NCBI RefSeq assembly: GCF_025716945.1
Contig: NZ_JAOVZT010000017.1
Location: 1 to 58,993, forward strand
Direction: 5' to 3'
Source of the DNA: Geodermatophilus sp. YIM 151500
Lineage (GTDB): Bacteria > Actinomycetota > Actinomycetes > Mycobacteriales > Geodermatophilaceae
Length of the DNA stretch: 58,993 bases
Under the pieces are notes generated by a model. The model was not told the DNA's origin. It made no database searches and saw nothing but the letters and a program-made list of their open reading frames with translations. How positions within the stretch are numbered: the first letter of the stretch is position 1; each line of letters opens with the position of its first letter. Position numbers and translations under genes: made by a program. This document shows, piece by piece, positions 29,077-39,510 of the stretch.

Positions 29077-29411
29077 CCGGCCCACCCGCACCCCGACCGG
29101 ACCATGGTCCGCCCCGTGTTCGGCCGCCGGATCCGTGGTCGGCCCGTGGGCGGCCCGTGGGCGTCGACGGTCGAGCCGTGACCCGGACCATGGTCAGCCG
29201 TGGTCGGGGCCCCACCGATCTCGTCGCCGGCGAGGCCAGGCGCGCGGAGCCCCGCGCGTCAGCTTGCTGCGCCCGCGGTCGCTGGCACGGGGAGCACCTC
29301 CTGGGCGAACGAGGTGTCGTACATCACCAGCGCGAGACCGACGACCTGGTTCTCTGCGGGCCGGCTGTTCACACCCACCGCCGTGACGGAAGCAGGCCCG
29401 GCACGGGCAGC
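29077..29411. other. 335-bp gap between the Moco oxidoreductase and hisH (convergent ends)
   Basis: Contains two copies of GGACCATGGTC (29099-29109 and 29185-29195), the first a full 12-bp palindrome, and short GGCCCGTGGGC direct repeats. It also holds a 37-codon protein-like frame at 29259-29372. No clear terminator was seen. Confidence 0.6.
29259..29372 (-). CDS. Possible small ORF or gene remnant downstream of hisH, unrecognised
   Basis: A 37-codon frame from GTG 29370-29372 whose translation includes AENQVVGLALVMYDTSFAQE. It looks more protein-like than chance GC-rich frames and has good GC at third positions. It is in the same frame as hisH, separated by the hisH stop, and lacks a ribosome site. 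It could be the 3' remnant of a lost gene or noise. Confidence 0.25.
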   Translation of the reverse strand: MNSRPAENQVVGLALVMYDTSFAQEVLPVPATAGAAS

Positions 29412-30047
29412 TCAGAGCGTGCCCAGCCAGTTGGCCAGCAGGGCGGCCCCGGCGTCCCCGCTCTTCTCGGGGTGGAACTGCGTGGCCGACAACGCACCGT
29501 TCTCGACCCCGGCGACGAACCGGTCGCCGTGCTCCGCCCAGGTGACCAGCGGCGGCGCCAACGGGCTCGGCGGCCCCTCGGCACCGAGCGTGAAGGTGCG
29601 GACACCGTAGGAGTGCACGAAGTAGAAGCGCTGGTCGGCCAGACCGTCGAAGAGGACGCTCCGCTGCGGCACCTGCACCGTGTTCCAGCCCATGTGCGGC
29701 AGCACCGGCGCGTCCAGCTGCTCGACCACCCCGGGCCACTCCCCGCAACCCTCGGCGTCGTAGCCGTGCTCGACGCCGCGCTCGAAGAGCACCTGCATCC
29801 CGACGCACACGCCGAGCACCGGGCGACCGCCGGCCAGCCGCCGGCCGATCAGCTTCGGCCCGTCGACGGCGCGCAGGCCGGTCATGCAGGCGGCGAACGC
29901 ACCCACGCCGGGCACCACGAGGCCGTCGGCGTCCATGGCGGTCCGGAAGTCCGAGGTGACCGTGACGTCGGCGCCCACGCGCGCCAGGGCGCGCTCGGCC
30001 GAACGCAGGTTGCCCGACCCGTAATCGAGGACGACGACCTTCTTCAC
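29412..30047 (-). CDS. hisH: Imidazole glycerol phosphate synthase glutaminase subunit
   Basis: 211 residues. Class I glutamine amidotransferase: nucleophile Cys in GVCVGMQ and the His-Glu pair in QFHPEKSG; the opening [11 protein letters not shown] is diagnostic. Supplies ammonia to HisF, which is encoded 9 kb away because an accessory block separates hisH from priA-hisF. GTG at 30045-30047 is chosen because TAGCGT lies 7 bases upstream; another GTG lies 9 bp further up. Confidence 0.96.
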   Translation of the reverse strand: MKKVVVLDYGSGNLRSAERALARVGADVTVTSDFRTAMDADGLVVPGVGAFAACMTGLRAVDGPKLIGRRLAGGRPVLGVCVGMQVLFERGVEHGYDAEGCGEWPGVVEQLDAPVLPHMGWNTVQVPQRSVLFDGLADQRFYFVHSYGVRTFTLGAEGPPSPLAPPLVTWAEHGDRFVAGVENGALSATQFHPEKSGDAGAALLANWLGTL

Positions 30048-30060
30048 GCTTCCCACGCTA
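30048..30060 (-). promoter_or_regulatory. Putative leaderless -10 of hisH (TAGCGT + 7 bases + GTG)
   Basis: Minus-strand TAGCGT at 30055-30060, GGGAAGC, then GTG. Confidence 0.45.
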
Positions 30061-30114
30061 GCCAACAGCCGACACCACTCCGCCGGCATTCCGGCGCAGC
30101 CCGCAGGCGGTCGC

Positions 30115-30291
30115 TCACACCAGCCGCAGGACGCCGGACACGGTGGCCAGCAGCGCGGCGGCCAGCAGCACGACGGCGATGGCGACCTGCGGGCCGGTCC
30201 GCCCCCTGGTCTCCGAGTCGGCCTTCCAGATGCTCCACGCCCCGCCGAGCAGGAACCCGCCCAGCACGACGAGGACGACGCCGAAGGTCAC
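30115..30291 (-). CDS. 58-residue membrane protein in the his operon
   Basis: Two hydrophobic segments (about 3-19 and 34-56) separated by a charged loop, [19 protein letters not shown] 30289-30291 lies 4 bp after the hisB stop, so it is probably translated with hisB. A tiny protein at this position between hisB and hisH is common in actinobacterial his operons; function unknown. Confidence 0.72.
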   Translation of the reverse strand: MTFGVVLVVLGGFLLGGAWSIWKADSETRGRTGPQVAIAVVLLAAALLATVSGVLRLV

Positions 30292-30295
30292 GCCG

Positions 30296-30892
30296 CTACA
30301 GCGCGCCCTTGGTGGAGGGCACGTCGGCCACCCGCGGGTCGATCGCCACCGCGGCCCGCAGCGCCCGGGCCAGCGCCTTGAACTGGCCCTCGACGATGTG
30401 GTGGGCATCGCGGCCGCCGTAGAGCACCCGCACGTGGAGGCTGATCCGGGCGTTGAAGGCGAACGACTCGAGCACGTGCCGGGTCAGCGACGTCGGGTAG
30501 TCCGGCCCGATCACCGGGGTCATGCCCTCGGGCTCGGCGTGCACGAAGTACGGCCTGCCCGAGAGGTCGACCGCGGCCTGCACCAGCACCTCGTCCATCG
30601 GCACCGTCGCGTCGCCGTAGCGGGTGATGCCCCTCTTGTCGCCGAGCGCCTCGGCGAACGCCTGGCCCAGCGCGATCGCGACGTCCTCGACGGTGTGGTG
30701 CGCGTCGATGTGCAGGTCTCCGTCGGCCCGCACGGTCAGGTCGATGCCGCTGTGCTTGGACAGCGAGGTCAGCATGTGGTCGTAGAAGCCGACGCCGGTG
30801 CTGATGCTGCTCTGGCCGGTGCCGTCGAGGTCGAGCTCGACGACGAGCTTGGTCTCGCTGGTGGCCCGCTCGACGCGCGCGGTGCGGTTCAT
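30296..30892 (-). CDS. hisB: Imidazoleglycerol-phosphate dehydratase
   Basis: 198 residues, dehydratase only (no phosphatase domain), as expected in actinobacteria. Metal-binding His motifs: [16 protein letters not shown] and [15 protein letters not shown] 30890-30892 overlaps the hisC stop (ATGA) with GGGGGAGGA upstream. Confidence 0.97.
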   Translation of the reverse strand: MNRTARVERATSETKLVVELDLDGTGQSSISTGVGFYDHMLTSLSKHSGIDLTVRADGDLHIDAHHTVEDVAIALGQAFAEALGDKRGITRYGDATVPMDEVLVQAAVDLSGRPYFVHAEPEGMTPVIGPDYPTSLTRHVLESFAFNARISLHVRVLYGGRDAHHIVEGQFKALARALRAAVAIDPRVADVPSTKGAL

Positions 30893-32010
30893 GCCGCCGA
30901 TCCTCCCCCATGCCCGGCCGCCGTCGCGGCGACCTCCCCCAGCGCGGTGAGGAAGGCATCCGTCTCCTCCGCGGTGCCGGCGGTCACCCGCAGCCAGCCG
31001 GGCAACCCGACGTCGCGGACGAGGACGTCGCGGTCGAGCAGCGCCTGCCAGGCCGCGCGGGCGTCGGCGAACCGGCCGAACAGCACGAAGTTGGCGTCGC
31101 TGGGCACGCTGGTCAACCCGAGCGCGGGCAGCGCGGCGACGATCCGGTCGCGCTCGGCCTTGACCGCGTCGACGGTGGCCAGCAGCGCGTCGGTGTGCGC
31201 CAGCGCGGTGCGGGCGGCCGCCTGCGTCAGCGAGCCGAGGTGGTACGGCAGCCGGACCAGCTGGAGCGCGTCGACCACGGCGCGGTCGGCCGCGAGGTAG
31301 CCCAGGCGCAGCCCGGCCATCCCGAAGGCCTTGCTCATCGTCCGGCTGACCACCAGCCGTGGCCGGCCGGCCAGCAGGGTCAGGGCGGACGGCGTACCGG
31401 CGCGGGCGAACTCGGCGTACGCCTCGTCGACGACCACGATGCCCTCCGTGGCGTCGTGGATGGCCTCGATCGTCCCGAGCGCCACCGCGGTGCCGGTCGG
31501 GTTGTTCGGGCTGGTCACGAAGACGACGTCCGGGCGCACCGCCCGCACCTGCGCGACCGCGTCGGCGGTGTCGATGGTGAAGTCGGCCCGGCGCCGCCCG
31601 TCGACCCACCCGGTGCCGGTGCCCGCGGAGATGATCGGGTGCATCGAGTAGGACGGTGTGAAGCCCAGCGCCGTCCGGCCGGCGCCGCCGAAGGCCTGGA
31701 GGACTTGCTGCAGCACCTCGTTGGAGCCGTTGGCCGCCCACACCTGGGCCGGCTCCAGCGCCACCCCGGAGGTCTGCCTCAGGTAGCGCGCCAGGTCGCC
31801 GCGCAGCGCGAGCGCGTCGCGGTCGGGGTAGCGGTTGAGGCCGGCGGCGGCCCGGCCGAGCGCGTCGGCCAGGTCGGCCAGCAGCGCATCGGGCAGCGGG
31901 TGCGGGTTCTCGTTCGTGTTGAGCCGGTGCTTCACCTGCAGCTGCGGGGCGCCGTAGGGCGTGCGCCCCCGCAGCTCCGGCCGCAGCGGGAGCCCGTCGA
32001 GGGAGGTCAT
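30889..32010 (-). CDS. hisC: Histidinol-phosphate aminotransferase
   Basis: 373 residues from ATG 32008-32010. Class I/II PLP aminotransferase: [10 protein letters not shown] substrate loop, [23 protein letters not shown] and the PLP lysine in [21 protein letters not shown] 6 bp further upstream is also possible. Lies about 10 bp after hisD and overlaps hisB, so hisDCB is a tight operon. Confidence 0.97.
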   Translation of the reverse strand: MTSLDGLPLRPELRGRTPYGAPQLQVKHRLNTNENPHPLPDALLADLADALGRAAAGLNRYPDRDALALRGDLARYLRQTSGVALEPAQVWAANGSNEVLQQVLQAFGGAGRTALGFTPSYSMHPIISAGTGTGWVDGRRRADFTIDTADAVAQVRAVRPDVVFVTSPNNPTGTAVALGTIEAIHDATEGIVVVDEAYAEFARAGTPSALTLLAGRPRLVVSRTMSKAFGMAGLRLGYLAADRAVVDALQLVRLPYHLGSLTQAAARTALAHTDALLATVDAVKAERDRIVAALPALGLTSVPSDANFVLFGRFADARAAWQALLDRDVLVRDVGLPGWLRVTAGTAEETDAFLTALGEVAATAAGHGGGSAA

Positions 32011-32020
32011 GCGCACCCGG

Positions 32021-33325
32021 TCACCGCTTCTGCCGGATGCGCACCGCGGCGGCGTGCGCGGGGAGGTCCTCGGCGCCCGCGAGCGCGTCGACGTGGCCGG
32101 CCACCTCGGCCAGCGCCTGCCGGTCGTACTCGACCACGTGGATGCCGCGCAGGAACGACTGCACCGAGAGCCCGCTGGAGTGCCGGGCGCACCCGCCCGT
32201 GGGCAGGACGTGGTTGGAGCCGGCGACGTAGTCACCGAGGGAGACCGGCGACCAGGCCCCGACGAACACCGCCCCGGCGTTGCGCACCCGCATCGCCACC
32301 TCGCGGGCGCCGGCGGTCTGGATCTCGAGGTGCTCGGCGGCGTAGGCGTCGACGACGGCGAGCCCGGCGTCGAGATCGTCGACGAGGACGATGCCCGACT
32401 GGCGGCCGTCGAGCGCGGTCAGGATGCGGTCGCTGTGCTTGGTCGCCGTGACCTGTGCGGGCACCAGGTCGAGGACGGCGTCGGCGAGCCGCTCGCTCGT
32501 CGTGACCAGGACGGCGCCGGCGAGCGGATCGTGCTCGGCCTGGCTGATCAGGTCGGCGGCCACGTGCGCAGGATCGGCGGTGTCGTCGGCCAGGATGGCC
32601 ACCTCGGTGGGCCCGGCCTCGGAATCGATCCCGATGAGGCCCCGCAGCAGCCGCTTGGCCGCGGTGACGTAGACGTTGCCCGGTCCGGTGACCATGTCGA
32701 CCGGCTCGCAGGAGCCCGCGCCGTAGCCGAAGACGGCGACGGCCTGCGCCCCGCCGACGGCGTACACCTCGGTCACGCCGAGCAGCGCGCAGGCGGCCAG
32801 CACGCCGGCGTCGGGCAGCCCGCCGTTGTCGCGCTGCGGCGGGGAGGCGACCGCGATCGACTCGACGCCGGCGATCTGCGCGGGCACGACGTTCATGACC
32901 ACGCTGGACAGCAGCGGCGCCAGCCCACCCGGCACGTACAGACCGACCCGGCGCACCGGCAGCCAGCGCTCGGTCACCGTGCCCCCGCGGACGACCTCGG
33001 TCGTGACGTCGGTCCGCCGCTGGTCGGCGTGCACCCGCCGGACGCGGGCGATCGCCTCCTCCAGCGCGGCGCGGACGGCGGGGTCGCACGCGCCGAGCGC
33101 CTGCTGCAGCGCCGCCGGTGGGACGGCGAAGTCCTCCAGGTCGACCCCGTCGAGGCGGGCGGTGATCTCGCGGACCGCCTGGGCGCCCCGGACGCGGACG
33201 TCCTCGCACAGCGGGCGGACCGTGGCCAACACGGAGTCGATGTCGGTCGCGGCCCGCGGGAGCAGTCCGGCGAGGGCGCGCGGCCCGGGCAGCGCGGATC
33301 CACGCAGGTCGATGCGGGCGAGCAC
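32021..33325 (-). CDS. hisD: Histidinol dehydrogenase
   Basis: 434 residues, the normal family length. Oxidises histidinol to histidine in two NAD-dependent steps. Conserved motifs: [26 protein letters not shown] (metal ligands) and [10 protein letters not shown]...[12 protein letters not shown] 33323-33325 is preceded by GGAGGTG. First gene of hisDCB; divergent from the LON-domain gene. Confidence 0.97.
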   Translation of the reverse strand: MLARIDLRGSALPGPRALAGLLPRAATDIDSVLATVRPLCEDVRVRGAQAVREITARLDGVDLEDFAVPPAALQQALGACDPAVRAALEEAIARVRRVHADQRRTDVTTEVVRGGTVTERWLPVRRVGLYVPGGLAPLLSSVVMNVVPAQIAGVESIAVASPPQRDNGGLPDAGVLAACALLGVTEVYAVGGAQAVAVFGYGAGSCEPVDMVTGPGNVYVTAAKRLLRGLIGIDSEAGPTEVAILADDTADPAHVAADLISQAEHDPLAGAVLVTTSERLADAVLDLVPAQVTATKHSDRILTALDGRQSGIVLVDDLDAGLAVVDAYAAEHLEIQTAGAREVAMRVRNAGAVFVGAWSPVSLGDYVAGSNHVLPTGGCARHSSGLSVQSFLRGIHVVEYDRQALAEVAGHVDALAGAEDLPAHAAAVRIRQKR

Positions 33326-33466
33326 GGGCCACCTCCGAGGCGGGCGGGCGGGAACCCCAGGGTAGCCAGGAGGGCCCACCGGAGCGCCGGGCCCGCTCGC
33401 GGCGCCGGTCGGGCACCCGTGGCGCGGGGCCGGGCCCGCGCCCGGCGCGGAGCGCGCGGCGGACCG

Positions 33467-33478
33467 TAGGCTGCCGGG
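33467..33478 (+). promoter_or_regulatory. Putative leaderless -10 of the LON-domain gene (TAGGCT + 6 bases + ATG)
   Basis: TAGGCT at 33467-33472, GCCGGG, then ATG at 33479. No ribosome site is present, consistent with a leaderless start. Confidence 0.55.
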
Positions 33479-34375
33479 ATGGGCGAGCTGATCCCGCTGT
33501 TCCCGCTCGGGACGCCCCTGTTCCCGGGGGTGGTCCTGCCCCTGCGGATCTTCGAGCCGCGCTACCGCAGGCTCGTGCGGGACCTGCTCGCCCTGCCCGC
33601 CGGCAGCGACCGGCAGTTCTTCGGCGTCGTGGCGATCCGGCAGGGCTGGGAGGTCGAGAAGGTGGCGCCGGCGGAGGCGCTGTACGACATCGGCTGCACC
33701 GCGCGGCTGCAGGTGGTCCGCCCGCAGCAGGACGGCACCTTCCAGCTGGTCACCGTCGGCGGTGACCGCTTCCGGCTGCTCGACGTCGTCGCCGGCGAGG
33801 ACCCGCCGTACCTCCAGGCCGAGATCGAGTGGCTGGCCGAGGAGGAGGCGGCGGAGGAGGCCGCCGGCGACCACGAGGGCCTCGTCGGCCCGCCCGCGCT
33901 GGGCGGCCCGGGCAGCGCGCGCGACGAGGTCGACGAGGTGGCCTCGTCGGTGGCGCGCGGGTCGATGCGCGTGCTGGTCCGGGTGGTCGGGGGCTTGTTC
34001 GCCCGCTACGTCACCGAGGTCGCCGCACTCCGGACCGGCCGCGAGGACGACGGCGGTGGGAGGCCCGGGGACGACGCCGGCGGGCTGGAGGAGCTCGCAC
34101 CGGCCGCGGTGTCCGCCGCCGGGGACACCGACGACCCCGAGGTCGCCGGACTGCTGAGGGCCGTCGCCGGCGACCCCACGGCGCTGTCCTACCTGGTCGC
34201 CTCCACGGCCCTGCTCACCACCGAGGACCGGCAGGCGCTGCTCGCGGAGTCGGCGACCCGCCGGCGGCTGGCCGCCGAGGCGCGCATGCTCCGCCGTGAG
34301 CTGACCCTGCTGCGGGCGCTCGGTGCGGTGCCGGTCCCGCTCGCCCAGTTCGCCGCGCCGATGACGGTCAACTGA
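33479..34375 (+). CDS. LON substrate-binding domain protein
   Basis: 298 residues. The N-terminal [21 protein letters not shown] is the hallmark of the stand-alone LonSB (PUA-like) domain found without ATPase or protease parts. A Glu/Asp/Gly-rich insertion (about 118-155) and a second acidic loop (about 187-220) separate it from a helical C-terminus. The function of solitary LonSB proteins is not established. Its 3' end overlaps the opposite membrane-protein gene by 8 bp. Confidence 0.9.
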   Translation: MGELIPLFPLGTPLFPGVVLPLRIFEPRYRRLVRDLLALPAGSDRQFFGVVAIRQGWEVEKVAPAEALYDIGCTARLQVVRPQQDGTFQLVTVGGDRFRLLDVVAGEDPPYLQAEIEWLAEEEAAEEAAGDHEGLVGPPALGGPGSARDEVDEVASSVARGSMRVLVRVVGGLFARYVTEVAALRTGREDDGGGRPGDDAGGLEELAPAAVSAAGDTDDPEVAGLLRAVAGDPTALSYLVASTALLTTEDRQALLAESATRRRLAAEARMLRRELTLLRALGAVPVPLAQFAAPMTVN

Positions 34376-35060
34376 GCGCGCCCGCCTCCTCGGGGCTCTG
34401 CGCGCCGGTGCCGTCGGGCGCGCGCTCCGCGCCGGCCGGGAGCCGGGTGCGGCGCAGGTCGTCGGTGCGCGTCAGCAGCGCGGCCAGGACGTAGGCCAGC
34501 GCCGCGGCGAACGGCCCGGCGGCCAGGGCCGGCACCGCCGCCAGGTGCAGCGGCGTGGTCACCACCGCGCCCACCTCGGCCAGCTGCGCGTCCGTCGGCC
34601 CGGGAGCGAGCATCTCCCCGACCTGCCAGGCCACGACGCCGGCGGAGACCATGCCGAGCGCCAGGGCGGCCAGCAGGGCCACCCCGCGTCGTCGACGCGG
34701 CAGCCAGGCGAGGGCGCCGGCCAGCAGACCGGCGGCGAGCAGCAGCAGGACCAGGACGCCGTCGTCCGCGACCGCCAGCTCCAGCGGAGGATCGCCGACC
34801 GGCTGCGGCCCGTCCTCGGTGACGCGGAAGTCGGCGCGGGGCGCCAGCGCCCACCACGCCACGCCCAGGGGCGCACCGGCCACCGTCAGGACGGCGACCA
34901 CGACGACCGCGGCCCGCAGATCGGCCCGCACCTCCGGCCATCCGCCCCAGCGGTCCTCCGGCGGCACCGCGCCCCTGCCGAGGAGCACCCGCCTCCCGTC
35001 GGGCGCCGGCCCGAGGACCGGGTCGGACGGGCCGGGGCGGGAACCGTAGGGGGAGCTCAC
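34368..35060 (-). CDS. DUF2567-like four-helix membrane protein
   Basis: 230 residues from GTG 35058-35060. Cytoplasmic N-terminus of about 55 residues, then a helix ending [14 protein letters not shown], a loop, [22 protein letters not shown], a third helix ending VAWQVGEML and a fourth near the C-terminus. This pattern matches the DUF2567 group of actinobacterial membrane proteins as I remember it. No function known. Confidence 0.7.
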   Translation of the reverse strand: MSSPYGSRPGPSDPVLGPAPDGRRVLLGRGAVPPEDRWGGWPEVRADLRAAVVVVAVLTVAGAPLGVAWWALAPRADFRVTEDGPQPVGDPPLELAVADDGVLVLLLLAAGLLAGALAWLPRRRRGVALLAALALGMVSAGVVAWQVGEMLAPGPTDAQLAEVGAVVTTPLHLAAVPALAAGPFAAALAYVLAALLTRTDDLRRTRLPAGAERAPDGTGAQSPEEAGALS

Positions 35061-35170
35061 GCGTCCAGTGAACCCCGCGGTCCGGGCGCGGAGCACGTCG
35101 GCGGCGGTGGTCGGCACCGTCGCCGCGGACCGGGCGGCGCCGCGCGGCAGGCTCGAGGAGGCGGTGCCGC

Positions 35171-38100
35171 TCAGAGGATGGCCACGCTGGTCGGCCCGAG
35201 CAGGGCCTTGATGTCGCCCATCAGCGCGGTGCTCGGCCGCACCCTCAGGCCCTGGTCGAGTCGCAGGACCGTCTCCCGGCTGCCGTTGACGAGCTTCAGC
35301 TGGACCTCGGTCGTGCCCGGGTGGCTGCCGAGCACCTCGCGCAGCCGCTCCACGACCGGCGGCGTGCAACGGGCGGCCGGCATCGAGACCAGCACCGGTC
35401 CGCGCGGGCCCTCCGTCAGCTCGGGGACCGTGACCTCGGCGGCGAACAGCGAGGGCTGGTCGTCGCGGCGGCTGATCCGCCCCTTGATGACGACGATCTG
35501 GTCCCGCACGACCTTCTCCGAGAAGTCCGCCCAGGTCTTCGGGAAGAACAGCACCTCGATGCCGGACTCGAGGTCTTCCAGCGTGGCGATCGCCCACGGT
35601 GCGCCCTGCTTGTTGGTGCGCGGGGCCACCGAGGTGAGGATCCCGGCGATCGTGACGTTCGCGCCGTCCTCCACCCCGCCGGCGTTGATCTCGGCGATCG
35701 GGGTGTCGGCGTGCGCGGTGAGGACGTGCTCGACGCCGTGCAACGGGTGGTCGGAGACGTAGAGGCCGAGCATGTCGCGCTCGAACATCAGCCGCTCGGA
35801 CTTCGACCAGTCCGCCGTGGGGATGGCGACGTCCAGCGTCGACCCGAACGGGTCGTCGGCGCCGTCGCCGCCACCGAAGCCGCCGAACAGGTCGAACTGC
35901 CCCTCGGCCTCGCGCCGCTTGAGCCCCATGGCGAGCTCGACGGCGTTGGCGTGGATGGTGACCAGCCCCTGCCGCGAGTGGCCGAGCGAGTCGAAGGCGC
36001 CGGCCTTGCACAGCGACTCGATGACCTTCTTGTTGCAGACGACGGCGTCGACCTTGCGCAGGAAGTCGGCGAAGCCCGCGAAGGCGCCCTGCTCCTCGCG
36101 GGCGCGCACGACCGCGTCGACCACGTTGCGCCCGACGTTGCGGATGGAGGCCAGCCCGAAGCGGATGTCGGTGCCGACCGGCGTGAAGTCCGCGGCGGAC
36201 TCGTTGACGTCGGGCGGCAGCACCTTGATGCCCATCCGGCGGCACTCGGCCAGGTAGATGGGCCGCTTGTCCTTGTCGTCGCCGACGCTGGTGAGCAGCG
36301 CGGCCATGTACTCGGCCGGGTAGTTGGCCTTCAGGTAGGCGGTCCAGTACGAGACCAGGCCGTAGGCCGCCGAGTGCGCCTTGTTGAAGGCGTAGTCGGC
36401 GAACGGGACGAGGATGTCCCAGAGCGTTTTGATCGCCGCGTCGGAGTAGCCGCGCTCCTTCATCCCGGCCTCGAAGCCGACGAACTCCGCGTCGAGCACC
36501 GACTTCTTCTTCTTGCCCATGGCGCGCCGCAGCAGGTCGGCCTTGCCGAGCGAGTACCCGGCGACCTTCTGCGCGATCGCCATGACCTGCTCCTGGTAGA
36601 CGATCAGGCCGTAGGTCTGGCCGAGGATCTCGGCCAGCGGCTCGGCCAGTTCCGGATGGATCGGCGTGATCTCCTGCTGGCCGTTCTTGCGCAGCGCGTA
36701 GTTGGTGTGCGAGTTGGCGCCCATCGGACCGGGCCGGTAGAGCGCGCCGACCGCGGAGATGTCCTCGAAGTTGTCCGGCCGCATGAGCCGCAGCAGCGAG
36801 CGCATCGGCCCGCCGTCGAACTGGAAGACGCCGAGCGTGTCACCCCGCGCGAGCAGGTCGTAGGTGTTCTTGTCGGTCAGGTCCTTGCTGATGGCGTCGA
36901 GGTCGATCGGCTCCTTGCCGTTGGCCACGATGTTGCGCAGCGCGTCGTCGATGACGGTGAGGTTGCGCAGCCCCAGGAAGTCCATCTTGAGCAGGCCGAG
37001 CGTCTCGCAGGTCGGGTAGTCGAACTGCGTGATCACCGCACCGTCGGCCTCGCGCCGCATGATCGGGATGCTGTCGATGAGCGGGTGGCGGCCGATGATG
37101 ACTCCGGCGGCGTGCACCCCCCACTGCCGCTTGAGGCCCTCGAGCTTGCGGGCCTGGTCGACCACCTCGGCGGCGCCCGGGTCGGATTCGTAGCGGGCGC
37201 GGAACTCCGCGGCCTCCTTGTAGCGCGGGTGGGCCGGGTCGAAGATCCCCGCGAGCGGGATGTCCTTGCCCATGACCGCCGGCGGCATCAGCTTGGTGAG
37301 CTCGTCACCGACGGAGTAGGGGCGGTCGAGCACCCGTGCGGCGTCCTTGATCGCCGCCTTGGCCTTGATGGTGCCGTAGGTGACGATCTGGCTGACCCGC
37401 TCCTCCCCGTACTTCTCCGAGACGTACCGGATGACCTCGCCGCGCCGGCGCTCGTCGAAGTCGATGTCGACGTCCGGCATGGAGACGCGCTCGGGGTTGA
37501 GGAACCGCTCGAAGATCAGCCCGTGGGCCAACGGGTCGAGGTCGGTGATGCCCAGCGCGTAGGCGGCCAGCGACCCGGCGGCCGAACCGCGGCCCGGGCC
37601 GACCCGGATGCCGTTGTCCTTCGCCCAGTTGATGAAGTCGGCGACCACGAGGAAGTACCCCGGGAAGCCCATCTGGGTGATGATCGAGACCTCGTAGTCG
37701 GACTGCGTGCGCACGTGGTCGGGAACGCCGCCAGGCCACCGCTTGTGCAGGCCCCGCTCGACCTCCTTGACGAACCAGGAGGTCTCGTCCTCCCCCGGCG
37801 GCAGGGGGAAGCGCGGCATGAGGTCGGCGCCCTCGGTGAACGACACCTCGCACTGCTCGGCGACGAGCAGGGTGTTGTCGCAGGCCTCGGGCAGGTCGGT
37901 GAACAGCGCCCGCATCTCGGCGGCCGACTTCAGGTAGTAGCCGTCGCCGTTGAACTTGAAGCGGTTGGGCTCGTTGAGGCGAGAGCCGGTCTGGATGCAC
38001 AGCAGCGCGTCGTGCGCCTCGGCGTCGTCGCGGTGGGTGTAGTGGAGGTCGTTGGTGGCCAGCAGCGGGATGCCGAGGTCCCGGGCGATGGCCAGCAGCG

Positions 38101-38758
38101 CCGGGCGGGTCTTCTTCTCGATGGACAGCCCGTGGTCCATCAGCTCGGCGTAGAAGTTCTCCTTGCCGAAGATGTCCTGGAAGTCGGCGGCCGCCTGGCG
38201 GGCGCGGTCCTCCTTGCCCGCGCGCAGCCACATGTTGACCTCGCCCGACGGGCAGCCGGTGGTGGCGACGAGGCCGGTGCCGTAGCGCTCGAGCAGGTCG
38301 CGGTCGAACCGCGGCTTGCGGTACTGCCCCTCCAGGCTGGCCAGCGAGGAGATGCGGAACAGGTTGTGCATGCCCTCGGTGGTGCGGGCCAGCAGGGTCA
38401 TGTGGGTGTACGCGGCCTTGCCGCGGGATCTGGAACCCTCGCCGGCTCCCTCACCCTCTTCGTCGACCAGGTTGTCGCCGAAGTCGAAGGGGGCGCGGTC
38501 GAACCGCGAGCCCGGGGTGTAGTAGCCCTCCATGCCGATGATCGGCTTGACCCCGGCCGCGGTGGCCTGCTTGTGGAAGTCGTAGGCGCCGAACACGTTG
38601 CCGTGGTCGGTCATCGCCAGCGCCGGCATCCCGGCGGCGGCCGCCGCCGCGGTCACCTCGGGCAGCTTGGCCGCCCCGTCGAGCATCGAGTACTCGGTGT
38701 GCACGTGCAGGTGCACGAAGGAGTCGCTCGCGGGCCGGGGCTCGGCGGTGCTGCTCAC
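35171..38758 (-). CDS. dnaE: DNA polymerase III alpha subunit (DnaE1 type)
   Basis: 1195 residues, the replicative polymerase. N-terminal PHP domain with FVHLHVHTEYSMLDG and MTDHGN; in mycobacterial DnaE1 this domain provides 3'-5' proofreading, and the metal-ligand histidines here look intact. Polymerase palm has PDVDIDFDERRR with the catalytic aspartates, plus GPGRGSAAGSLAAY and YQEQVM. C-terminal helix-hairpin-helix and OB-fold regions (VTIAGILTSV) are present. GTG start 38756-38758 with GAGGAG about 12 bases upstream. Confidence 0.97.
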   Translation of the reverse strand: MSSTAEPRPASDSFVHLHVHTEYSMLDGAAKLPEVTAAAAAAGMPALAMTDHGNVFGAYDFHKQATAAGVKPIIGMEGYYTPGSRFDRAPFDFGDNLVDEEGEGAGEGSRSRGKAAYTHMTLLARTTEGMHNLFRISSLASLEGQYRKPRFDRDLLERYGTGLVATTGCPSGEVNMWLRAGKEDRARQAAADFQDIFGKENFYAELMDHGLSIEKKTRPALLAIARDLGIPLLATNDLHYTHRDDAEAHDALLCIQTGSRLNEPNRFKFNGDGYYLKSAAEMRALFTDLPEACDNTLLVAEQCEVSFTEGADLMPRFPLPPGEDETSWFVKEVERGLHKRWPGGVPDHVRTQSDYEVSIITQMGFPGYFLVVADFINWAKDNGIRVGPGRGSAAGSLAAYALGITDLDPLAHGLIFERFLNPERVSMPDVDIDFDERRRGEVIRYVSEKYGEERVSQIVTYGTIKAKAAIKDAARVLDRPYSVGDELTKLMPPAVMGKDIPLAGIFDPAHPRYKEAAEFRARYESDPGAAEVVDQARKLEGLKRQWGVHAAGVIIGRHPLIDSIPIMRREADGAVITQFDYPTCETLGLLKMDFLGLRNLTVIDDALRNIVANGKEPIDLDAISKDLTDKNTYDLLARGDTLGVFQFDGGPMRSLLRLMRPDNFEDISAVGALYRPGPMGANSHTNYALRKNGQQEITPIHPELAEPLAEILGQTYGLIVYQEQVMAIAQKVAGYSLGKADLLRRAMGKKKKSVLDAEFVGFEAGMKERGYSDAAIKTLWDILVPFADYAFNKAHSAAYGLVSYWTAYLKANYPAEYMAALLTSVGDDKDKRPIYLAECRRMGIKVLPPDVNESAADFTPVGTDIRFGLASIRNVGRNVVDAVVRAREEQGAFAGFADFLRKVDAVVCNKKVIESLCKAGAFDSLGHSRQGLVTIHANAVELAMGLKRREAEGQFDLFGGFGGGDGADDPFGSTLDVAIPTADWSKSERLMFERDMLGLYVSDHPLHGVEHVLTAHADTPIAEINAGGVEDGANVTIAGILTSVAPRTNKQGAPWAIATLEDLESGIEVLFFPKTWADFSEKVVRDQIVVIKGRISRRDDQPSLFAAEVTVPELTEGPRGPVLVSMPAARCTPPVVERLREVLGSHPGTTEVQLKLVNGSRETVLRLDQGLRVRPSTALMGDIKALLGPTSVAIL

Positions 38759-38967
38759 CTGGGTCTGCGCTCCTCAACTGGTCGTGCGTGCCCGTCCGGC
38801 AGGACGGCGGCGGGCGACCGGCGGGGAAGACCGGCGGGGCGGCTGCGAGGTCGGCGCCCCGGCGGCGACCGGTCCGGCCGGCCCGCCCGTGGCGTCGATC
38901 CTCGCACCCCCGGAGGTGTACGCGGGGGGTCTGACAGAAGCGTGTCCCGGCCGGCCGGACCTGCCCG
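38759..38967. other. 209-bp gap between dnaE and the GNAT gene
   Basis: I see no gene, tRNA or strong hairpin here. It must hold the dnaE promoter, but no good -35/-10 pair is visible on the minus strand. Confidence 0.5.
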
Positions 38968-39510
38968 TCACGGTGCCGCGCGGTCCGCGTGACGGTCGTC
39001 GCCGTCCGGCGCGAGCGTGCGGCGCATCGTCACGTGCCGGATGCCCGCCTCGAGGTACTCCGCGCCGACGGCGGCGTAGCCGGCGCGCTCGTAGAAGCCC
39101 CGGGCGGTCACCTGGGCGTGCAGCTCGACCTCGGTGGCTCCGCGGAGCCGGGCCTGCCGGTGCAGCTCCGCGAGGACGGCGGCGCCGTGCCCCCGCCCGC
39201 GGACGGCGGCGTCCGCGGCCATCCGGCCGATGCTCGCGCGCCGGCCGTCGACGAGCAGCCGGCCGGTGGCCACGACCCGGCCGGCCGGCGCGCCGTCGGC
39301 GGGCAGGCCGAGGCTCACCACGTGCACCGCCGTGGCGTCCCGGTCGTCGCGCTCGACCTCCGGTGGCACGCCCTGCTCCTCGACGAAGACGCGGGTGCGC
39401 AGGGCGGTCAGCCCGGGCAGGTCCGCCGCGGTCGCCAGGCGTGCGACGGGCGCACCCGCGTCCGCGTCCGCCGGTGGCGGGGGGCCGGGCGGGAGGACGG
39501 GGCCGGTCAC
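38968..39510 (-). CDS. GNAT-family N-acetyltransferase
   Basis: 180 residues. The acetyl-CoA loop is in RMAADAAVRGRGHGAAVL, with LRTRVFVEEQGVP near the start and ARGFYERAGYAAVGAEYLEAG near the end, as in ElaA/YjcF-like acetyltransferases. GTG overlaps the stop of the CPBP gene by 4 bp, so the two are coupled. Substrate unknown. About 210 bp with no recognised gene separate it from dnaE. Confidence 0.88.
   Translation of the reverse strand: MTGPVLPPGPPPPADADAGAPVARLATAADLPGLTALRTRVFVEEQGVPPEVERDDRDATAVHVVSLGLPADGAPAGRVVATGRLLVDGRRASIGRMAADAAVRGRGHGAAVLAELHRQARLRGATEVELHAQVTARGFYERAGYAAVGAEYLEAGIRHVTMRRTLAPDGDDRHADRAAP

Noticed and set aside
35321-38992. Long plus-strand open frame opposite dnaE
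   Set aside because: Shadow of dnaE; composition is antisense-like and no domain is recognisable.
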